In this document: piece after piece, positions 6,976 to 8,614 of the stretch | Layout: each line of letters starts with the position of its first letter | Position numbering within the stretch: the first letter of the stretch is position 1 | Source: Caldilinea sp. | GTDB lineage: Bacteria; Chloroflexota; Anaerolineae; Caldilineales; Caldilineaceae | Assembly (NCBI GenBank): GCA_026389955.1 | Contig: JAPLGY010000218.1 | Span: 1-8,614, forward strand | Direction: 5' to 3' | DNA: 8,614 bases | Notes under the pieces: generated by a model | What the model was told of the DNA's origin: nothing | The model's input: the letters and a program-made list of their open reading frames with translations, nothing else | Database searches by the model: none | Position numbers and translations under genes: made by a program

Positions 6976-8040
6976 ATGCCATTTCTGCAGCTTGCCAATG
7001 TTCGTAAAATCTACCCCAACGCCGCATCCGCTGCGGTAGAAGATTTCAGCCTCGACGTGGAAGCCGGCGAGTTTATCTCTTTGCTGGGACCAAGCGGGTG
7101 TGGAAAAACAACGACGCTGCGTATGATTGCCGGCTTTGAAACCCTGACCGCAGGCCAAATCGTCATGGACGGCAAGGCGATCGAAGAAATGCGCCCCAAC
7201 CAACGCAATATCGGTATGGTCTTTCAGTCCTATGCACTCTTTCCCAATATGACCGTGGCCGACAATATCGGGTTCGGACTGTCCGTAGGAGGCAGCCCCA
7301 AACCCGCAATCCAGGAAAGAATCCGCGAAATGCTCGCCTTGATTAAACTGGAAGAGCTGGGAGCCCGGTACCCCTACCAACTGTCGGGCGGCCAGCAGCA
7401 GCGCGTGGCTCTGGCACGTGCCCTCGCCATCCGCCCTAAATTGCTGCTGCTGGACGAACCCCTGTCCGCACTAGATGCCAAAATCCGCGTCGCCCTGCGC
7501 AGCGATATCCGCACAATCCAACGACAGCTGGGAATCACTACCCTGTATGTCACCCACGACCAGGAAGAAGCGCTCTCCCTCTCCGATCGGGTGGTGGTCA
7601 TGAACCACGGGCTCATCGAACAGGTAGGACATCCTTTCGAAATCTACAACTTCCCCAAAACAGCTTACGTCGCCCAGTTTGTCGGTACACTCAACCTGCT
7701 GGATGCCGTGGTGGTCGAGCCAACCGCCGGCAGCGCCCAGATCGAGGAACAACCCGTCTACACCACCGGCCTGCACGGCTGCCGGCCAGGAGAGCGCATA
7801 CGCCTGGCCGTACGCCCCGAACTGCTTGCCCTCAAAAGCACCGGCCATGCCGACGAAAACCGACTGGCCGGGATTGTGGAAAATATCGCTTTTTTGGGGG
7901 CCGTGGTGCGCATCCAGGTGCGCGTGGGCACAGCCGTGCTGGCGCTGGATGAATTCAACAACCCACAGCTGGCTGTGCCGGCTGTCGGCTCCCCAGTTTT
8001 TGTCTATTTCGCTCGTTCCAGCTGCCTGAAGCTGTTGTAA
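6976..8040 (+). CDS. ABC transporter ATP-binding protein, PotA/FbpC-like
   Basis: This 354-aa cytoplasmic ATPase hydrolyses ATP to drive import through the two permeases, working as a homodimer. All nucleotide-binding motifs are intact: Walker A GPSGCGKT (38-45), Q-loop Q84 in VFQSYALFPNMTV, signature LSGGQQQR (136-143), Walker B LLLLDE (156-161), D-loop SALD (164-167) and H-loop H194 in THDQEEA. Residues ~235-354 form a TOBE-type C-terminal domain, with the typical LAVRPE segment at 277-282. Such domains can carry regulation or substrate sensing in this class. The ribosome binding site before ATG 6976 is poor, only an A-rich GAAAGTGAAA stretch, so translation may be weak or partly coupled. 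It is the last gene of the operon, followed by a 326-base spacer. Confidence 0.95.
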   Translation: MPFLQLANVRKIYPNAASAAVEDFSLDVEAGEFISLLGPSGCGKTTTLRMIAGFETLTAGQIVMDGKAIEEMRPNQRNIGMVFQSYALFPNMTVADNIGFGLSVGGSPKPAIQERIREMLALIKLEELGARYPYQLSGGQQQRVALARALAIRPKLLLLDEPLSALDAKIRVALRSDIRTIQRQLGITTLYVTHDQEEALSLSDRVVVMNHGLIEQVGHPFEIYNFPKTAYVAQFVGTLNLLDAVVVEPTAGSAQIEEQPVYTTGLHGCRPGERIRLAVRPELLALKSTGHADENRLAGIVENIAFLGAVVRIQVRVGTAVLALDEFNNPQLAVPAVGSPVFVYFARSSCLKLL

Positions 8041-8056
8041 CTCCCCCCCCCCACGT

Positions 8057-8082
8057 ACCCGGCACAGCGCAAAACCCGGCAC
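8057..8082. repeat. Direct repeat ACCCGGCAC, two copies
   Basis: Identical 9-mers lie at 8057-8065 and 8074-8082, 17 bp apart, immediately upstream of the TTGACA at 8091. The second copy ends 8 bases before the -35 box, where an activator would bind. CACGT (8052-8056) and ACGTG (8081-8085) also form a short inverted repeat here. Function is unknown. Confidence 0.4.
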
Positions 8083-8090
8083 GTGAGAAG

Positions 8091-8119
8091 TTGACACATA
8101 TGGGAATCTATGTTACATT
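8091..8119 (+). promoter_or_regulatory. Sigma-70-type promoter of the second receptor gene
   Basis: TTGACA (8091-8096) is separated by exactly 17 bases from TACATT (8114-8119, 4 of 6 to TATAAT), which is preceded by TGT (8111-8113), an extended -10 element. The surroundings are AT-rich. The expected transcription start is near 8126. This is the most convincing promoter in the window. Confidence 0.75.
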
Positions 8120-8142
8120 TTGAATCAAATCCCAAATGTAAC
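8112..8142. promoter_or_regulatory. 9-bp inverted repeat over the -10 and start site, likely operator
   Basis: GTTACATTT (8112-8120) and AAATGTAAC (8134-8142) are perfect complements with 13 bases between. The left arm covers the -10 box and the repeat spans the predicted start site. A second shorter inverted repeat, TGGGA (8101-8105) with TCCCA (8130-8134), is interleaved. Because the left arm lies upstream of the start it would not be fully transcribed, which favours a protein-binding site over an RNA hairpin. Confidence 0.5.
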
Positions 8143-8206
8143 GCTTTGTAGCAACTTTCGTAAGCAAATTTAAACCTTTTTGTCGGTTGTTTTTTTAACG
8201 TCGGTG

Positions 8207-8221
8207 ATGCAAACGCTTGCG
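8207..8221. promoter_or_regulatory. LacI-family-type operator candidate
   Basis: ATGCAAACGCTTGCG matches the LacI/CcpA-type pattern TGNAANCGNTTNCA at every fixed position but the last, including the central CG. It is flanked by a wider inverted repeat CGTCGG (8199-8204) with CCGACG (8233-8238). It sits about 80 bases after the predicted transcription start, so it would act by road-block, or serve an unseen second promoter. No regulator gene is in the window. Confidence 0.45.
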
Positions 8222-8366
8222 TCGAGTGGTCGCCGACGATCAAGCACCGGGCCTGTTGGCAGTACAGGCTGGAATGGCTTGGGGTGGATCGCTTCCACCT
8301 TGCAGACAAGCCTTTCTGCCTGTGTTCCATATTTTTTTCATATTCTTCAACAAGGAGAAGAATTCA

Positions 8367-8614
8367 ATGGGAAAGTTCAAGTTTGTCAGTCTGCTCATCG
8401 TCCTGATGCTGCTGCTGGCTGCCTGCGGCGGCGGCGCACCCGCCGCTGAAGCACCTGCCGCCGAGGCACCCGCCGAAGAAGCAGCCGCCTCTGAGGCACC
8501 CGCCGAAGAGGCACCCGCCGAAGAGGCACCCGCCGAAGAGGCACCCGCCGAAGAGGCACCCGCCGAAGAGGCACCCGCCGCCGGTGAAGTCGCCAAGGAA
8601 GCCCCCATTCTGGC
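8367..8614 (+). CDS. Lipoprotein solute-binding protein, N-terminal fragment, probably family 5 type; 3' end outside window
   Basis: The ATG at 8367 follows AAGGAG (8352-8357) at 9-nt spacing, and the frame is open to the right edge (82 complete codons plus two bases). Residues 1-20 are a lipoprotein signal: basic start, a hydrophobic core rich in Leu/Val, and lipobox LAAC with C20, followed by GGG. Residues 24-72 are a low-complexity Ala/Pro/Glu linker containing five exact APAEE repeats (44-68). The last visible residues, KEAPILA, match the motif that opens many family 5 (SBP_bac_5, oligopeptide/oligosaccharide) receptors in Chloroflexota and Rhizobiales, usually continuing toward 'LPPVEERLP'. 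Lipoprotein is near certain; the receptor family is an inference from this short motif. It is a separate unit from the upstream operon, with its own promoter. Confidence 0.8.
   Translation, partial: MGKFKFVSLLIVLMLLLAACGGGAPAAEAPAAEAPAEEAAASEAPAEEAPAEEAPAEEAPAEEAPAEEAPAAGEVAKEAPIL
8496..8570 (+). repeat. Five identical 15-bp tandem repeats encoding APAEE
   Basis: GCACCCGCCGAAGAG occurs five times without a mismatch, and a variant copy ending GAA lies at 8466-8480. Codon choice is identical in every copy. This points to recent expansion by slippage or unequal recombination in the linker of the lipoprotein. Confidence 0.95.

Larger units (their letters stand above)
8041..8366. other. 326-base regulatory spacer and leader of the second receptor gene
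   Basis: There is no gene here. In order it holds a run of ten C (8043-8052), a direct repeat ACCCGGCAC (8057-8065 and 8074-8082), a strong promoter overlapped by inverted repeats, T-runs at 8190-8196 and 8332-8338, and a LacI-type operator candidate. Small stems then follow: GCCTGT/ACAGGC (8251-8256 with 8264-8269), GGTGGA/TCCACC (8283-8288 with 8294-8299) and GCAGA/TCTGC (8302-8306 with 8315-8319). It ends with the ribosome binding site AAGGAG (8352-8357). If transcription starts near 8126, the 5' leader is ~240 nt, unusually long. Confidence 0.7.

Noticed and set aside
8052..8085. CACGT...ACGTG stem as terminator of the ABC operon
   Set aside because: Only five continuous pairs before a mismatch, a long loop and no T-run. 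The direct repeat reading explains the sequence better.
8173..8196. AACC...GGTT stem plus T7 run as an intrinsic terminator
   Set aside because: The stem is only about four pairs and too weak to support termination.
8496..8570. Tandem repeats as a CRISPR array or non-coding satellite
   Set aside because: Units are 15 bp with no spacers, keep the reading frame and encode APAEE within a lipoprotein linker.
8240..8608. Minus-strand Ala/Ser/Gly-rich frame over the second receptor gene
   Set aside because: It is the mirror of the APAEE tandem repeat. The plus strand has a strong ribosome binding site, signal peptide and lipobox.

Overview
The window is GC-rich DNA with tightly packed plus-strand genes. 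It most resembles a Chloroflexota genome of the Caldilinea/Anaerolineae type. That placement is an inference from two lipoprotein transport receptors with long Ala/Pro/Glu linkers after the lipidated cysteine, and from a very large glycosidase-like protein. It rests on pattern recognition only.

Layout. (1) 3-3623: the C-terminal ~1200 residues of a very large glycoside hydrolase-like protein whose reading frame is open to the left edge. It has a TIM-barrel-like part resembling alpha-L-rhamnosidase family GH106, followed by repeated jelly-roll, sugar-binding-like modules. A perfect 13-bp hairpin follows its stop codon. (2) 3624-4001: a 378-base spacer with the hairpin, a TTGACA promoter element, several small palindromes and a strong ribosome binding site. 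(3) 4002-8040: a four-gene ABC importer operon in the order lipoprotein receptor, permease, permease, ATPase. It belongs to the broad polyamine / ferric iron / aminoethylphosphonate class. A perfect 12-bp hairpin with a C6 loop lies between the receptor gene and the first permease gene. (4) 8041-8366: a 326-base regulatory spacer. It has a good promoter (TTGACA, 17 bp, TACATT with extended -10) overlapped by a 9-bp inverted repeat, and further downstream a LacI-family-like operator. (5) 8367 to the right edge: the start of a second lipoprotein receptor with a five-copy APAEE linker. Its last visible residues suggest a family 5 (peptide/oligosaccharide type) solute-binding protein.

How it fits together. 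The importer is complete: the lipid-anchored receptor captures the solute outside, two six-helix permeases form the channel, and one ATPase gene supplies the motor dimer. The hairpin after the receptor gene would fit differential expression, with more receptor than permease. The glycosidase upstream and the second receptor downstream suggest a nutrient-scavenging region, but nothing in the sequence fixes the substrate of either transporter. I see no RNA genes, mobile elements, CRISPR arrays or defence genes. No new system is evident; the points of interest are regulatory structure, domain architecture and the unassigned substrates.
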